The notes: generated by a model from the letters alone, not told the origin. A stretch of DNA of 64,000 nt from Haemophilus parainfluenzae T3T1 (GCF_000210895.1 NC_015964.1:1261501-1325500), one strand, 5' to 3'; counted from the first letter of the stretch, positions 24,928 to 34,983 are shown. Numbers and translations: made by a program.

Positions 24928-26883
24928 ATGCATAACAAATCTTATTTTGCCCTCCTTCCTCTTTCATTTTTTATATCTAATGCTTTTGCTGAGGATACGC
25001 AGTCTGTAACATTACTGGATCCTATTGTGGTAACAGGTGTTACTCAGACGAATACCAATTCGGTCAAACTTAATCCTAAAACAACGCTTCAACCTTTACC
25101 TGCTGGTGATGGTGCAGATTTATTGCAATCTGTGGCAAATATGAGCGTGATTCGTAAAGGTGGGAGTTCTGGCGATCCGTTATTTCGCGGGTTAGGTGGT
25201 TCTCGCTTGAATATTCAAGCAGACGACCAATTCATTTATGGTGGATGTAGCAACCGAATGGATCCGCCAACAGCCTATATTTTCCCATCAGCTTATGATG
25301 AAGTTGTCGTGACCAAAGGTCCCCAAACTGTAACTGAAGGTTCTGGCTTGGTCGCGGGCGCAGTTCGTTTTGTTCGTAAAGAGCCTGAATTTGATACTCA
25401 AAATACCTATTTAAACGGCAGTGTAACGCTTGGCGGAAACAAACGTAGAGATGCTTATTTCGATGCGATGGCGGGTGGTAAATATGGTTATTTACGCACA
25501 AGTATGTCACACAATGAGGCGGGTAATTACAAAGATGGCGATGGCAATCGAGTTCATTCCTCTTTTGAGCGTCGTAATCAAATGTTACAGCTCGGTTTCA
25601 CACCGACAGAAAACACCTTATTGACTGGAACTTATGAACGTAGTCGAGGCGAAGCAGCTTATGCAGATCGAATGATGGATGGGAGTAAGTTTGATCGTGA
25701 TGCGTGGAATGTTCGATTTGTACAACGTAATATTACACCATGGTTCACTGAACTTGAATTACGTTATGGTCAAAGCAAGATTGATCATGTGATGGATACT
25801 TATAGTATGCGTTATTTAAGCATGATGGGAAATCAAGTTAAAAAAGCAATGAATCCAAAACGTGAAACCAATACAGGGCATTTGAAAGCAACCTTTGATT
25901 GGTCGGATATTAATTTGCAAACAGGCATTGATTATATGCGCGATAAACACCTTTCACGTATGGAAATGCATGGTGAGGGCTATAGACACAAGCCTTATCA
26001 ACCACAGCAAAACTTTACTCAATGGGGCGGATTTGTTGAGGGGGCCTGGACGGCAAGCGATAGTCGTAAGTTTATTTCGGGTTATCGTTATGATGAAGTG
26101 AAAGCTGAATACGACACTTTAATGGCAAATCACCCAAATAAACACCATACGTATGCTTTACATTCAGGTTTCTTCCGTTGGGAAGAAGAAATCAATGGCA
26201 TTAAATATTATGCCGGTGTAGGGATTGCAGAGCGAGCGCCAGATTATTGGGAACGCCGTGCAAGCCAAGTTTTAGATAAAGAGCAAAACCGTCAAATTGA
26301 TACGGGATTGATGTGGAAGAATGACACCTTTGATTTTTCTGTGTCGCTATTTGGTAGTGATGTCCGCGATTTCATTATGTTAGAACGAGTAGGCAAAGAT
26401 GTTTCGGCTCGTAATATCAAGGCAACTCGATTAGGTGGCGAAATTGAAGGTAAATGGAAATTTGCACGCCACTGGGAAATCGGTAGTAGTTTGGCTTATA
26501 CCTATGGTAAAAATCGCACGGACGACCGTCCACTCGCTCAAACACCGCCATTAGAATGGAAAAACTCATTAACTTGGGATAATGAAACCTTGAGCGCGGG
26601 AGTATTATGGCGAGTAGTTTCGGCACAAAAACGCTATGCAACAGGACAAGGCAACATTATTGGGCAGGACATCGGTGCTTCAGCAGGCTTTAGAACGTTA
26701 TCCTTTAATACAGGGTGGAAAATTAATAAATATGCCACTTTGCAGGGCGGAATTGATAACTTATTTAATAAATCCTATGCAGAATTTGTGAGTAAAGGCG
26801 CAGATCCTTCAGCGGGGCTTCAAACTGTTCGAGTGAACGAGCCAGGACGTCAATATTGGTTACGTTTACAAGTTCAATTCTAG
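24928..26883 (+). CDS. TonB-dependent outer membrane receptor, copper-type
   Basis: A 651-residue receptor. The signal peptide (MHNKSYFALLPLSFFISNAFA) is followed by a TonB box-like LLDPIVVTG, then the plug (DPLFRGLGGSRLNIQADD, GGCSNRMDPPTAY, EVVVTKGPQTV) and a 22-strand barrel ending in LRLQVQF. The CSNRMDPPT block is typical of the copper-receptor family (NosA/OprC-like). Its cysteine and methionine could bind metal, but the true ligand (copper, zinc or other) is not certain. The start at 24928 has AAGGG 7 bases upstream. No clear Fur or Zur site was found in the 170-base upstream region. Confidence 0.85.
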   Translation: MHNKSYFALLPLSFFISNAFAEDTQSVTLLDPIVVTGVTQTNTNSVKLNPKTTLQPLPAGDGADLLQSVANMSVIRKGGSSGDPLFRGLGGSRLNIQADDQFIYGGCSNRMDPPTAYIFPSAYDEVVVTKGPQTVTEGSGLVAGAVRFVRKEPEFDTQNTYLNGSVTLGGNKRRDAYFDAMAGGKYGYLRTSMSHNEAGNYKDGDGNRVHSSFERRNQMLQLGFTPTENTLLTGTYERSRGEAAYADRMMDGSKFDRDAWNVRFVQRNITPWFTELELRYGQSKIDHVMDTYSMRYLSMMGNQVKKAMNPKRETNTGHLKATFDWSDINLQTGIDYMRDKHLSRMEMHGEGYRHKPYQPQQNFTQWGGFVEGAWTASDSRKFISGYRYDEVKAEYDTLMANHPNKHHTYALHSGFFRWEEEINGIKYYAGVGIAERAPDYWERRASQVLDKEQNRQIDTGLMWKNDTFDFSVSLFGSDVRDFIMLERVGKDVSARNIKATRLGGEIEGKWKFARHWEIGSSLAYTYGKNRTDDRPLAQTPPLEWKNSLTWDNETLSAGVLWRVVSAQKRYATGQGNIIGQDIGASAGFRTLSFNTGWKINKYATLQGGIDNLFNKSYAEFVSKGADPSAGLQTVRVNEPGRQYWLRLQVQF

Positions 26884-26901
26884 GATTCTTCATAAACTAA
26901 T

Positions 26902-26930
26902 AAAAACGGATAACGAGGTTATCCGTTTTT
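26902..26930 (+). terminator. Terminator of the TonB receptor gene
   Basis: AAAAACGGATAAC and GTTATCCGTTTTT form a 13-bp stem with a 3-base loop and trailing Ts. Confidence 0.9.
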
Positions 26931-27001
26931 TATTTGAACGGATTTAAATTGAAGGAAAATTTTGTTAAATTAGACCGCACTTTTAGTCGTCACTTAATAT
27001 T

Positions 27002-28135
27002 ATGAAACAAAAAACTATTGAGCTTGCACAAGCATTAATTCGTCGCCCCTCTATTAGCCCGAATGATGAGGGCTGTCAGCAATTAATTGCGGAACGTTTA
27101 GAAAAACTCGGCTTTCAAATTGAATGGATGCCTTTCAACGATACGTTAAATTTATGGGCGAAGCATGGTAGTGGTGAGCCCGTTATCGCTTTTGCAGGGC
27201 ATACCGATGTGGTGCCAACGGGAGATGAAACACAATGGACTTATCCGCCATTTTCTGCCGACATTGTGGATGATATGCTTTATGGTCGTGGTACGGCAGA
27301 TATGAAAGGCTCATTAGCAGCAATGATTGTGGCGGCAGAAGAATATGTGAAAGCCAATCCGAATCATAAGGGAACGATTGCTTTGTTGATTACTTCTGAC
27401 GAAGAGGCAGCCGCGAAAGATGGCACCGTACGTGTTGTCGAAACCTTAATGGCGCGCGGTGAGAAAATCACTTATTGCATGGTGGGGGAGCCATCTAGTT
27501 CAAAAACATTAGGCGATGTAGTCAAAAATGGTCGTCGGGGTTCGATTACAGGTAACCTCTACATTCAAGGTATTCAAGGTCATGTGGCTTATCCTCATTT
27601 AGCGGAAAATCCAATTCATAAAGCCGCACCTTTCTTGCAGGAATTAACCACTTATCAATGGGATAATGGCAACGAATTTTTCCCGCCGACCAGTTTGCAA
27701 ATTGCCAATATTCATGCAGGCACTGGGAGTAATAATGTCATCCCTGGTGAGCTTTATGTGCAATTCAATTTACGTTATTGTACGGAAGTGACTGATGAAA
27801 TTATTAAGCAGAAAGTGGCAGAAATGCTCGAAAAGCATGGTTTGAAATACCGTATTGATTGGAATTTATCGGGTAAACCATTTTTAACGAAACCGGGCAA
27901 ATTATTAGATGCGTTAACGACGGCTATTGAGCAAACAACCGGAGTTACACCACAAGCAGAAACAGGCGGTGGTACCTCTGATGGACGTTTTATTGCATTG
28001 ATGGGCGCTGAAGTGGTGGAATTTGGGCCGCTTAATGCGACGATTCATAAAGTGAATGAATGTGTCAATGTAGATGATCTTGCCAAGTGCGGTCAGATTT
28101 ATCATCAAATGTTAGTGAATTTATTGGACAAGTAA
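27002..28135 (+). CDS. dapE: Succinyl-diaminopimelate desuccinylase
   Basis: Hydrolyses N-succinyl-LL-diaminopimelate in lysine and peptidoglycan-precursor synthesis. The 377-residue M20-family protein shows [12 protein letters not shown], then DMKGSLAAM, the catalytic [11 protein letters not shown] and GTSDGRFIA with the metal ligands. Length matches characterised H. influenzae DapE. It is separated by one base from the next gene, which also acts on cell wall peptides. An uptake signal lies inside it near 28085 (codons K-C-G-Q). Confidence 0.97.
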   Translation: MKQKTIELAQALIRRPSISPNDEGCQQLIAERLEKLGFQIEWMPFNDTLNLWAKHGSGEPVIAFAGHTDVVPTGDETQWTYPPFSADIVDDMLYGRGTADMKGSLAAMIVAAEEYVKANPNHKGTIALLITSDEEAAAKDGTVRVVETLMARGEKITYCMVGEPSSSKTLGDVVKNGRRGSITGNLYIQGIQGHVAYPHLAENPIHKAAPFLQELTTYQWDNGNEFFPPTSLQIANIHAGTGSNNVIPGELYVQFNLRYCTEVTDEIIKQKVAEMLEKHGLKYRIDWNLSGKPFLTKPGKLLDALTTAIEQTTGVTPQAETGGGTSDGRFIALMGAEVVEFGPLNATIHKVNECVNVDDLAKCGQIYHQMLVNLLDK

Positions 28136-28136
28136 G

Positions 28137-28817
28137 ATGAAATTAACGCCTGAAATGTTAACTGGCAAATCTCGTGAACATTTGATCAATTTGCCTACAC
28201 CCCATTCTCCGAATCATTTTTTGCAAGCAGAGGCAATGAAAGCCTTTCAAGGATTGCAGCAAAGTGCGGTCAAAAATGGCTTTAATTTGCAGCCCGCAAG
28301 TAGCTTTCGTGATTTTGAACGTCAACAACTTATTTGGAACGGTAAATTTAACGGCGAACGCAAAGTGCATGATGATGCGGGAAATCCATTAGATTTAGCG
28401 TCGTTCGATGATTGGCAAAAAGCACAAGCCATTTTACGTTGGTCAGCGCTTCCAGGAGGAAGTCGTCATCATTGGGGAACAGAAATCGATATTTTTGATC
28501 CTGATCTTTTGCCGCAAGGTCAATCATTACAACTTGAACCTTGGGAATATGAAAGCGGTGGCTATTTTTTTGAGCTAAGTGAATTTCTCACTGAAAATCT
28601 ACCGCACTTTGAGTTTGCTTTGCCGTTTATAAGCCAACCTGAAGGTAAAAAAGTGGGTCGAGAGCCTTGGCATATTAGCTATTTACCTTTAGCTGAACAG
28701 GCCTCACAATTATTTACGCCAGATGTGCTATTGCAAGTTTGGCAGAATGAAGCCGTGGCGGGAAAAGAAACGTTAATTGCGCATTTACCCGAGATTTTTG
28801 AGCAATATGTGGTTTAA
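28137..28817 (+). CDS. M15-family (VanY/DacB-type) D-Ala-D-Ala peptidase
   Basis: A 226-residue zinc peptidase of family M15. The motif S-R-H-H-W-G-T-E-I-D carries the zinc-binding His and Asp (HxxGxxxD), and E-P-W-H-I-S-Y supplies the catalytic Glu and second His. There is no signal peptide, so it would act in the cytoplasm or be exported by an unseen route. It is translationally linked to dapE (the stop is one base before its ATG) and ends in a bidirectional terminator. Confidence 0.85.
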   Translation: MKLTPEMLTGKSREHLINLPTPHSPNHFLQAEAMKAFQGLQQSAVKNGFNLQPASSFRDFERQQLIWNGKFNGERKVHDDAGNPLDLASFDDWQKAQAILRWSALPGGSRHHWGTEIDIFDPDLLPQGQSLQLEPWEYESGGYFFELSEFLTENLPHFEFALPFISQPEGKKVGREPWHISYLPLAEQASQLFTPDVLLQVWQNEAVAGKETLIAHLPEIFEQYVV

Positions 28818-28848
28818 TAAAAAACGCAGCAAGTCGCTGCGTTTTTTT
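28818..28848. terminator. Bidirectional terminator between the M15 peptidase gene and rapZ
   Basis: AAAAACGCAGC and GCTGCGTTTTT form an 11-bp stem around 5 bases, with A- and T-tracts on either side, between convergent genes. Confidence 0.9.
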
Positions 28849-28857
28849 ATGGTTTGA

Positions 28858-29715
28858 TTAATTCTTTTTATTCTTTTCCAAGGATTTATGTTGAATTTTC
28901 ACATTCTTGCCTTTGGCTTGGAAATATTCACCAATTTGTTGAGCAATGTAAACAGAACGATGTTTACCGCCTGTACAGCCGATGGCAATAGTGAGATAGC
29001 TTCGGTTATTTTGCTCTAACATCGGTAACCATGTTTCGATGTAATTACGCGTTTGGTAGATAAAATTATTCACTTCATCATGCGCGAGTAAAAATTGTGC
29101 AACAGGTTCATCAAGCCCCGTCATTGGACGAAGTTCTGGGTTCCAGTGCGGATTAGGTAGAAAACGTACATCAAAGACATAATCGGCATCAAGCGGAATG
29201 CCGTATTTAAAGCCAAACGACTCAACCACGATTTTAAGTTCTTTATCCGTATTACCCCGTAAAACTTCTCTTAAACGTTCAGATAACGAATGGGTAGAAA
29301 GTGGTGCGGTATCAATAATAAAATTAGCATGTTGAATTAAAGGCTCAAGTTGCTGATATTCTAAATCAATCGCTGATTCAAGCGGGAGATCTTGTGCTGA
29401 GAGTGGGTGAAGACGACGTGAATCGCTGTAACGACGAATAAGTGTACTACGATCGCTATCTAGAAAGATAATTTTGACGGAATAAGTAGCTTGAATATCT
29501 GTCAGAATCTTGTCTAAATCAGCACTGGAATGGGGAAGATTTCGAATATCGAGGCTGATGGCAACAGCCGTTTGAGTTTTGGCGAGAATATTGGTGAGTT
29601 GAGGAAGTAAGTCGAGTGGGAGATTATCCACGCAATAATAGCCCATATCTTCCAAAGCTCGTAATGCGACAGATTTCCCCGCGCCGGAGCGACCGCTGAT
29701 AATAATAATTTCCAT
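28858..29715 (-). CDS. rapZ: RNase adapter protein RapZ
   Basis: In E. coli, RapZ directs RNase E to the GlmZ sRNA and so tunes GlmS. The 285-residue protein has Walker A GRSGAGKS at the N-terminus, the Walker B-like [15 protein letters not shown], and the C-terminal block [16 protein letters not shown]. The basic RNA-binding tail is present ([15 protein letters not shown]). It is last in the lptCAB-ptsN-rapZ unit, 31 bases after ptsN. Unlike E. coli, no npr gene follows. Confidence 0.95.
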   Translation of the reverse strand: MEIIIISGRSGAGKSVALRALEDMGYYCVDNLPLDLLPQLTNILAKTQTAVAISLDIRNLPHSSADLDKILTDIQATYSVKIIFLDSDRSTLIRRYSDSRRLHPLSAQDLPLESAIDLEYQQLEPLIQHANFIIDTAPLSTHSLSERLREVLRGNTDKELKIVVESFGFKYGIPLDADYVFDVRFLPNPHWNPELRPMTGLDEPVAQFLLAHDEVNNFIYQTRNYIETWLPMLEQNNRSYLTIAIGCTGGKHRSVYIAQQIGEYFQAKGKNVKIQHKSLEKNKKN

Positions 29716-29746
29716 CTGCGTGATTCCTTATGGTTAGTTGGTTAGG

Positions 29747-30265
29747 TTATACCTCTTGAGGTTCAATATTATCTAAATTTGTGTCGTCTTCAGATTCCTC
29801 TGAATGATCAGCACATTCAAAAATTTGCCAAATTTCATCCGCACTTTGTGCTGAACGAAGTTGTTTAATTAAGTTTTTATCAGTTAATTTTTCATTGAGT
29901 TCTGCCAGAACAGGAATATATTCTTGGCAGTGATTTTCGGGTACGAGCACTGCAAAAACGATATCTACCGGTTTATTATCAACAGCATCATATTCGACAG
30001 GCGTTTCTAATTGCATAAATACCGTTAGGATCTTATCTGATACAGTAGCAGGTAACTTGGCTTTAGGCATAGCGACACCATTGCCTAATCCTGAATTACC
30101 TAATTTTTCCCGCTCAAATAAACATTCAAAACAAGCCTGTTCACCATTTTCGCAGTGAAGTTTTTCCACAACGAAAGCGGCAATAGATTCAAATAATCGT
30201 TTCTTGCTAGAAAAAGCAACCCCCTGACGAATATCATCAGGGGAGAGCAATGTCGTAAATTTCAT
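29747..30265 (-). CDS. ptsN: PTS EIIA-Ntr-like protein PtsN lacking the phospho-histidine
   Basis: A 172-residue EIIA-Ntr-type protein, with the C-terminus extended by an acidic tail (HSEESEDDTNLDNIEPQ). The phosphorylation motif, normally I-P-H-G-K-L, reads M-P-K-A-K-L: Lys68 takes the place of the active histidine. The codon is AAA in clean sequence, so this is not an indel artefact. The protein therefore cannot accept phosphate there and may act only as a protein-binding regulator. In E. coli, ptsN is flanked by rpoN, hpf and npr. None is present in this cluster. Confidence 0.88.
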   Translation of the reverse strand: MKFTTLLSPDDIRQGVAFSSKKRLFESIAAFVVEKLHCENGEQACFECLFEREKLGNSGLGNGVAMPKAKLPATVSDKILTVFMQLETPVEYDAVDNKPVDIVFAVLVPENHCQEYIPVLAELNEKLTDKNLIKQLRSAQSADEIWQIFECADHSEESEDDTNLDNIEPQEV

Positions 30266-30268
30266 AGG

Positions 30269-30994
30269 TTATAGTTTAAATTGTTCGCCTAAATAGACAC
30301 GTTTAACGTGCTCATCATTCATGACTTCTTCCGGTGTGCCGGTCGCGATAATTTTTCCTTCGCCAACAATATAAGCTCGTTCACAAACATCAAGGGTTTC
30401 GCGTACGTTATGGTCGGTAATTAACACGCCTAAACCACGATTGCGGAGATCTGTGATGATTTTCTTAATATCCGTAACCGAAATTGGGTCTACACCTGCA
30501 AAAGGTTCATCTAATAAAATAAATTTTGGATTTGCCGCTAATGCGCGCGCAATTTCCACACGACGACGTTCGCCACCTGAAAGAGATTGCCCCAGGCTAT
30601 CACGAATATGGCCAATATTGAACTCATCAATTAACTCATCCGCTCTCTCTCTGCGTTGTTCTGCCGTGAGATCTTTACGAATTTCTAATACCGCCATAAG
30701 GTTTTCATATACGGTTAAACGACGGAAGATAGAAGCTTCTTGTGGTAAATAGCCAATTCCTCTGCGTGCACGTTCATGCATAGGTAATACGCTAATATCA
30801 TCGCCATCAATGGTGATTTTTCCCTGATCATGACGTACTAAACCGACGACCATGTAGAAAGTAGTGGTTTTACCTGCACCATTTGGACCAAGTAGGCCAA
30901 CGATTTCATTGGAGTTTACGGTTAAACTCACATCAGAAACCACTTTTCGGCTTTTATAGCTTTTTGCGAGGAATTCAGCTTGTAATACAGACAT
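30269..30994 (-). CDS. lptB: LPS transport ATPase LptB
   Basis: The cytoplasmic ATPase of the lipooligosaccharide transport machine. The 241-residue protein has Walker [10 protein letters not shown], signature [13 protein letters not shown], Walker [13 protein letters not shown] and the family's SVTDIKKII switch region. Three bases separate it from lptA and three from ptsN, so it is operonic with both. Confidence 0.97.
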   Translation of the reverse strand: MSVLQAEFLAKSYKSRKVVSDVSLTVNSNEIVGLLGPNGAGKTTTFYMVVGLVRHDQGKITIDGDDISVLPMHERARRGIGYLPQEASIFRRLTVYENLMAVLEIRKDLTAEQRRERADELIDEFNIGHIRDSLGQSLSGGERRRVEIARALAANPKFILLDEPFAGVDPISVTDIKKIITDLRNRGLGVLITDHNVRETLDVCERAYIVGEGKIIATGTPEEVMNDEHVKRVYLGEQFKL

Positions 30995-30997
30995 CGG

Positions 30998-31516
30998 TTA
31001 TTTTTTACCTTTTTGTTGTAATTGGGTTGGAATTAAGACGGTTTGCACACGCGATTTTCCATTACCATTGGCTTTTAACTGTTGTTTTTTCACATCATAA
31101 GTGATGCGTTCACCATTAATTTTGCTATCTAATTGTTTTAATTCAGCATTACCGGTCAATGTTAAGAATTCAGTGCCTAAATCGTAGTGAACTTTATTCG
31201 CTCTACCGTCAACAGGTTTACCATCATCAAGTTGCTGGTGGAAGGTAACAGGGCTACCAAATGCTTCGACGGTTTCTTTTTTACCTGAATTTTCTGGTGG
31301 GCGAGTAATGACTACTTTATTGGCTTTAATCAAAATGGAACCTTGCGTAATTACAACGTTATCCGTAAAGGTTACGACGCTGTTTTCCATATCTAAAGAT
31401 TGATTATCTGAGACAATATTAATCGGTTTATTGGTATCGTCTTTTAACGCAAAAGCAGACAAAGATGTCATCATTAATGCCGTTAAAAGCAGAATTTTAT
31501 TGTTTGTTGATTTCAT
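30998..31516 (-). CDS. lptA: LPS transport periplasmic protein LptA
   Basis: Periplasmic bridge protein for lipooligosaccharide. The 172-residue precursor has a signal peptide (MKSTNNKILLLTALMMTSLSAFA) and a mature part of beta-jellyroll repeats (PINIVSDNQSLDMENSVVTF, VVITQGSILIKANKVVI). Its start lies 20 bases inside the lptC 3' end, so the two are coupled. Confidence 0.93.
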   Translation of the reverse strand: MKSTNNKILLLTALMMTSLSAFALKDDTNKPINIVSDNQSLDMENSVVTFTDNVVITQGSILIKANKVVITRPPENSGKKETVEAFGSPVTFHQQLDDGKPVDGRANKVHYDLGTEFLTLTGNAELKQLDSKINGERITYDVKKQQLKANGNGKSRVQTVLIPTQLQQKGKK

Positions 31517-32105
31517 AATATGTTTTTACCTGTTCCTTTAGAGTTGCAACTTGCTGACGTAAATTTCCGACTAACTTCAATCCACTTGAGTTAAAGTTTA
31601 ATCCGTTAATTTTTACTTGCGTATCGGAAGTAATGTCTTGTGTCTTTAAATTAATCACTGCGGCTTCGGTCTCAACACGTTGTAGGCGAGATAAAGGATC
31701 AAGGCTCTCGGCAACCACACCACCTTCAAGATAGAGCATTTGATCTTTAGTTAATTTTGCCTTTTTCGCGCTAAGCTTCCAATTTTGTTTTTCTAATTGA
31801 ATTTTATCGGTTTTCGTATCTTTGTCTTTATTATCTAAAGAGACATCAAAAAGATAGACTAATGGCGAAATAAAATCCGTATGACCGTCTTGTGTGTAAT
31901 ATTCCACCTTATCGGAAATCGCGAGATATTGTTTTTTTCCTTCTGGCGAGAATACAGTGGTTTCCATTTTATTACCGACGTATTCTGGGCTATCAGGCTT
32001 TTTGATTAGGCTTTGTAAATCGCCATGATCTTGATTAAGCGAATAATACCAGCCTAATAAAGCCAAGGCGATGACACCTAAAATAATATTCCAACGAATA
32101 TTCAT
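31497..32105 (-). CDS. lptC: LPS export protein LptC
   Basis: Inner-membrane-anchored protein handing lipooligosaccharide to LptA. The start at 32105 gives 202 residues: a single N-terminal membrane helix (NIILGVIALALLGWYY) and a periplasmic OstA-like domain (GKKQYLAISDKVEYY, LEGGVVAESLD). An ATG 57 bases upstream is in frame but would add charged residues before the anchor. AGAAGGAAAG precedes the chosen start. It is first in the operon with lptA and lptB. Confidence 0.92.
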   Translation of the reverse strand: MNIRWNIILGVIALALLGWYYSLNQDHGDLQSLIKKPDSPEYVGNKMETTVFSPEGKKQYLAISDKVEYYTQDGHTDFISPLVYLFDVSLDNKDKDTKTDKIQLEKQNWKLSAKKAKLTKDQMLYLEGGVVAESLDPLSRLQRVETEAAVINLKTQDITSDTQVKINGLNFNSSGLKLVGNLRQQVATLKEQVKTYYEINKQ

Positions 32106-32186
32106 AAATAACGTTCTTTCCTTCTTAAAAGGGTAACTAATCATAGCACTTTTTTGCCACAAAGTGCGGTCAAAAATAGCCGTATT

Positions 32187-32723
32187 TTAGTCTTCTAAAA
32201 TGAGTGTTTTTAAGATCTGATAAATCTCGCGATAAGCTTTTGATGGCTTATTTTGTTCCTTCTCTTTCTGTGCTGCACGAATCAAATTACGTAATTGTTG
32301 GCGATCTGCAGAAGGATGTTCATTTAACAAATCAGTCAGTGCTGCATCACCTTTCGCAACTAATTCATCACGTAAGATTTCCAATTTATGCAACATCGCT
32401 TGCTGCTGATTATGTTTATTTTCAATTTTTTCTAAAGCTTCACGAATAGGCTCTGCATCAATTGAGCGTAAGAGCTTACCGATGTATTGCAATTGGCGAC
32501 GACGCGCCTCTTTTTGTAGACGTTGCGCTAATTCAATGGCATCTTTCAAGCTATCGTCTAGTGGAACCTTAGTCAGATTTGCTTTGGTTAAGTTCACCAA
32601 TTTCTCGCCGAGCTGTTTTAAATCCTCAGCGTCGCGTTTGATTTCACTTTTACTTACCCAAATAATCTCTTCTTGGTCTTCATCTTCCCAATCAAAGGCT
32701 TCTTTTTTCTTACGTTTTGCCAT
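32187..32723 (-). CDS. darP: Ribosome biogenesis factor DarP (YjgA)
   Basis: Assists late 50S subunit maturation. The 178-residue acidic, helical protein has the family blocks [19 protein letters not shown] and [12 protein letters not shown], and ends with [16 protein letters not shown]. It lies divergent from pmbA as in E. coli, with 88 bases between the starts. Confidence 0.92.
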   Translation of the reverse strand: MAKRKKKEAFDWEDEDQEEIIWVSKSEIKRDAEDLKQLGEKLVNLTKANLTKVPLDDSLKDAIELAQRLQKEARRRQLQYIGKLLRSIDAEPIREALEKIENKHNQQQAMLHKLEILRDELVAKGDAALTDLLNEHPSADRQQLRNLIRAAQKEKEQNKPSKAYREIYQILKTLILED

Positions 32724-32811
32724 TCTGTTACCTTATGAAAAATTTGGTGCATTTTAGCATAAACTTTCAAAATAAGATAAAATGGCGCAAATTTTTAATA
32801 GGATTATCACC

Positions 32812-34167
32812 ATGAAAACAGCAGAAAATTTAACCGCACTTTTAAAATCTCAAGAGCAAACATTGCGAGATGCAGTCAGTTTTGCTATTGAAACCGCCCA
32901 GAAAGCGGGCGCCACCGCGGAAGTCGGTGTGACAAAAGTGAGTGGTTTATCGGTTTCAACCCGTCTGCAAGAGATTGAAAATGTTGAATTTACTAACGAT
33001 GGGGCATTAGGTATTTCTGTTTATTTAGGCCAACAAAAAGGCAATGCCTCTACTTCAGATTTAAGTGAAGAAGCGATTAAAAACACCGTTGAAGCCGCAC
33101 TTGCCATTGCAAAATATACCTCACCAGACGATTGCACAGGGCTCGCCGATAAAGAATTAATGGCTTTTGAAGCACCCGATTTAGCACTTTATCATAGCGC
33201 AAATGTTGATGTTGAACAGGCTACCAAATTAGCTTTAGAGGCTGAAAAATCAGCGTTGGAATACGATGCTAAAATCGTGAATAGTAACGGTGCAAGTTTT
33301 AATTCACATACTGGCGTGCGTGTTTATGGCAATACACACGGCATGCTACAAAGTTACTTATCTAGTCGTTATTCTTTATCTTGTTCGGTGATTGGTGGCG
33401 AGCTAGATCAACTTGAAAATGACTACGAATATACGGTTTCACGTGAGTTTGATGCACTTTCTTCAGCGGATTGGGTAGGGCAGAATTGTGCGAAAAAAGT
33501 GATTGCGCGTTTAAATCCACAAAAATTAACGACACGTGAAGTGCCGGTGATTTTCTTAAATGATGTGGCAACAGGATTAATTTCTCATTTAACGGGCGCG
33601 ATTAGTGGCGGCAGCTTATATCGTAAATCCAGTTTCTTGCTCGATCATCTTGGAAAACAAGTATTGCCAGATTGGTTCCAAATTAGTGAGCGTCCGCATT
33701 TGTTAAAACGTTTAGCCTCCACGCCTTTTGATAGCGAAGGGGTTCGTACACAGAATCTTGAAATTATTCAAGATGGCGTATTGCAAACCTATTTGCTCAC
33801 CAGTTACAGTGGTAGAAAAATGGGCATGCAAAGTACTGGTCATGCAGGTGGTATTCACAACTGGCTTGTAAAACCAAATTTAACGGGGGGATTGACCGCA
33901 CTTTTACGCCAGATGGGCACTGGTTTATTGGTTACCGATGTCATGGGGCAAGGTGTAAATATTGTGACGGGGGATTATTCCCGTGGTGCAGCGGGTTTTT
34001 GGGTGGAAAATGGTGAAATCCAATATCCAGTTGCTGAAATTACCATTGCCGGTCAATTACAGGATATGTTGAAAAATATTGTGGCAGTAGCAGATGATAT
34101 TGAACATCGATCCAATATTCAAACAGGTTCAATCTTGTTAGATAAGATGAAAATTTCAGGAAATTAA
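32812..34167 (+). CDS. pmbA: Metalloprotease PmbA/TldE subunit
   Basis: Part of the TldD/TldE heterodimer that matures small modified peptides and degrades unfolded proteins. With the start at 32812 it has 451 residues. The TldE features [27 protein letters not shown] and the C-terminal [14 protein letters not shown] are visible. Like other TldE subunits it lacks the HExxxH metal motif of TldD. The chosen ATG is preceded by AGGA. The ATG 30 bases earlier is unsupported. An uptake signal forms codons 6-9. Confidence 0.93.
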   Translation: MKTAENLTALLKSQEQTLRDAVSFAIETAQKAGATAEVGVTKVSGLSVSTRLQEIENVEFTNDGALGISVYLGQQKGNASTSDLSEEAIKNTVEAALAIAKYTSPDDCTGLADKELMAFEAPDLALYHSANVDVEQATKLALEAEKSALEYDAKIVNSNGASFNSHTGVRVYGNTHGMLQSYLSSRYSLSCSVIGGELDQLENDYEYTVSREFDALSSADWVGQNCAKKVIARLNPQKLTTREVPVIFLNDVATGLISHLTGAISGGSLYRKSSFLLDHLGKQVLPDWFQISERPHLLKRLASTPFDSEGVRTQNLEIIQDGVLQTYLLTSYSGRKMGMQSTGHAGGIHNWLVKPNLTGGLTALLRQMGTGLLVTDVMGQGVNIVTGDYSRGAAGFWVENGEIQYPVAEITIAGQLQDMLKNIVAVADDIEHRSNIQTGSILLDKMKISGN

Positions 34168-34181
34168 TAAATTTTTAAAAA

Positions 34182-34224
34182 TGATAATAATTCTTATTGA
34201 CATGTATTTTCTTTCTGCTACTAT
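34182..34224 (+). promoter_or_regulatory. Promoter with overlapping Fur-like box
   Basis: A consensus TTGACA (34197-34202) and TACTAT (34219-34224) are 16 bases apart. GATAATAATTCTTATTGAC (34183-34201) matches the Fur 19-mer GATAATGATAATCATTATC at 13 of 19 positions and overlaps the -35 box, so iron-bound Fur would block it. The promoter points at an RNA with no open reading frame. Confidence 0.65.
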
Positions 34225-34230
34225 ACGCAC

Positions 34231-34328
34231 ATCTGTTTCGTAGCGATTGCAGGTTGCTTCAACAGGTAGAGTAGAAAGTAAATTCGTTAGGGTTAAAAAG
34301 GCTGAAGGTTTAAACTTCAGCCTTTTTT
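34231..34328 (+). ncRNA. Candidate Fur-regulated small RNA
   Basis: About 98 nt between the promoter above and a 13-bp terminator (AAAAAGGCTGAAG pairing with CTTCAGCCTTTTT, 34295-34327). There is no start codon with a ribosome binding site and no open frame of useful size. The layout (Fur box, strong promoter, short RNA, intrinsic terminator) is that of RyhB-type iron-sparing RNAs. The Haemophilus Fur-controlled sRNA HrrF may be the same gene, but I cannot confirm this from memory. It could instead be the leader of hpt, which starts 42 bases after the terminator. Confidence 0.6.
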
Positions 34329-34369
34329 ATTGTAGAATACGCAAACGATTAAATTAAAAAGGAAAGACC

Positions 34370-34909
34370 ATGAAAAAACACCATGTCGATATTATGATTT
34401 CAGAAGCGGATGTCCGTAGTCGCATAGCTGAACTTGGCGCGGAAATTACGCGTTTTTATCAACAAAAAGCCATTGATAAACTGATTGTTGTCGGGCTTTT
34501 ACGTGGTTCATTTATGTTCATGGCCGATCTCGTGCGTGAATTAAAATTACCAGTAGAAGTCGAGTTTATGACGACTTCAAGCTATGGTTGCGGAATGACA
34601 AGTAATCACGATGTGAAAATTACGAAAGATCTTGAAGGGGATATTCGTAATGAACACGTGCTAATTGTTGAGGACATTATTGATACGGGTTACACCCTTG
34701 AAAAAGTGCGTGGCATTTTAAATTTACGCGATCCTGCAAGCTTAGCGATTTGTACCTTGTTAGATAAACCTTCTCGCCGAGAAGTGGAAGTACCTGTTGA
34801 ATGGATTGGTTTTTCTATTCCGGATGAATTTGTTGTCGGCTATGGCATTGATTACGCACAACGTTATCGCAATTTAGGCTATATTGGCAAAGTGGTTATA
34901 GACGAATAA
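34370..34909 (+). CDS. hpt: Hypoxanthine phosphoribosyltransferase
   Basis: Salvages hypoxanthine (and usually guanine) with PRPP. The 179-residue protein carries the PRPP-binding loop [14 protein letters not shown] and the N-terminal [19 protein letters not shown], plus the flexible loop TTSSYG. An AAGGAAAG box precedes the ATG. It ends in a long hairpin derived from uptake sequences. Confidence 0.95.
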   Translation: MKKHHVDIMISEADVRSRIAELGAEITRFYQQKAIDKLIVVGLLRGSFMFMADLVRELKLPVEVEFMTTSSYGCGMTSNHDVKITKDLEGDIRNEHVLIVEDIIDTGYTLEKVRGILNLRDPASLAICTLLDKPSRREVEVPVEWIGFSIPDEFVVGYGIDYAQRYRNLGYIGKVVIDE

Positions 34910-34929
34910 TTTAGTCATATTTTAAACAT

Positions 34930-34983
34930 AAAAGTGCGGTCAGATTTTCAAGCAAATTGCTTTTAAAATCTGACCGCCTTTTT
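34930..34983. terminator. Long degenerate uptake-sequence terminator
   Basis: AAAAGTGCGGTCAGATTTT (34930-34948) pairs with AAAATCTGACCGCCTTTTT (34965-34983) with one imperfect position. It lies between hpt and the convergent lipoprotein gene. The right arm has lost the exact uptake core. Confidence 0.8.
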
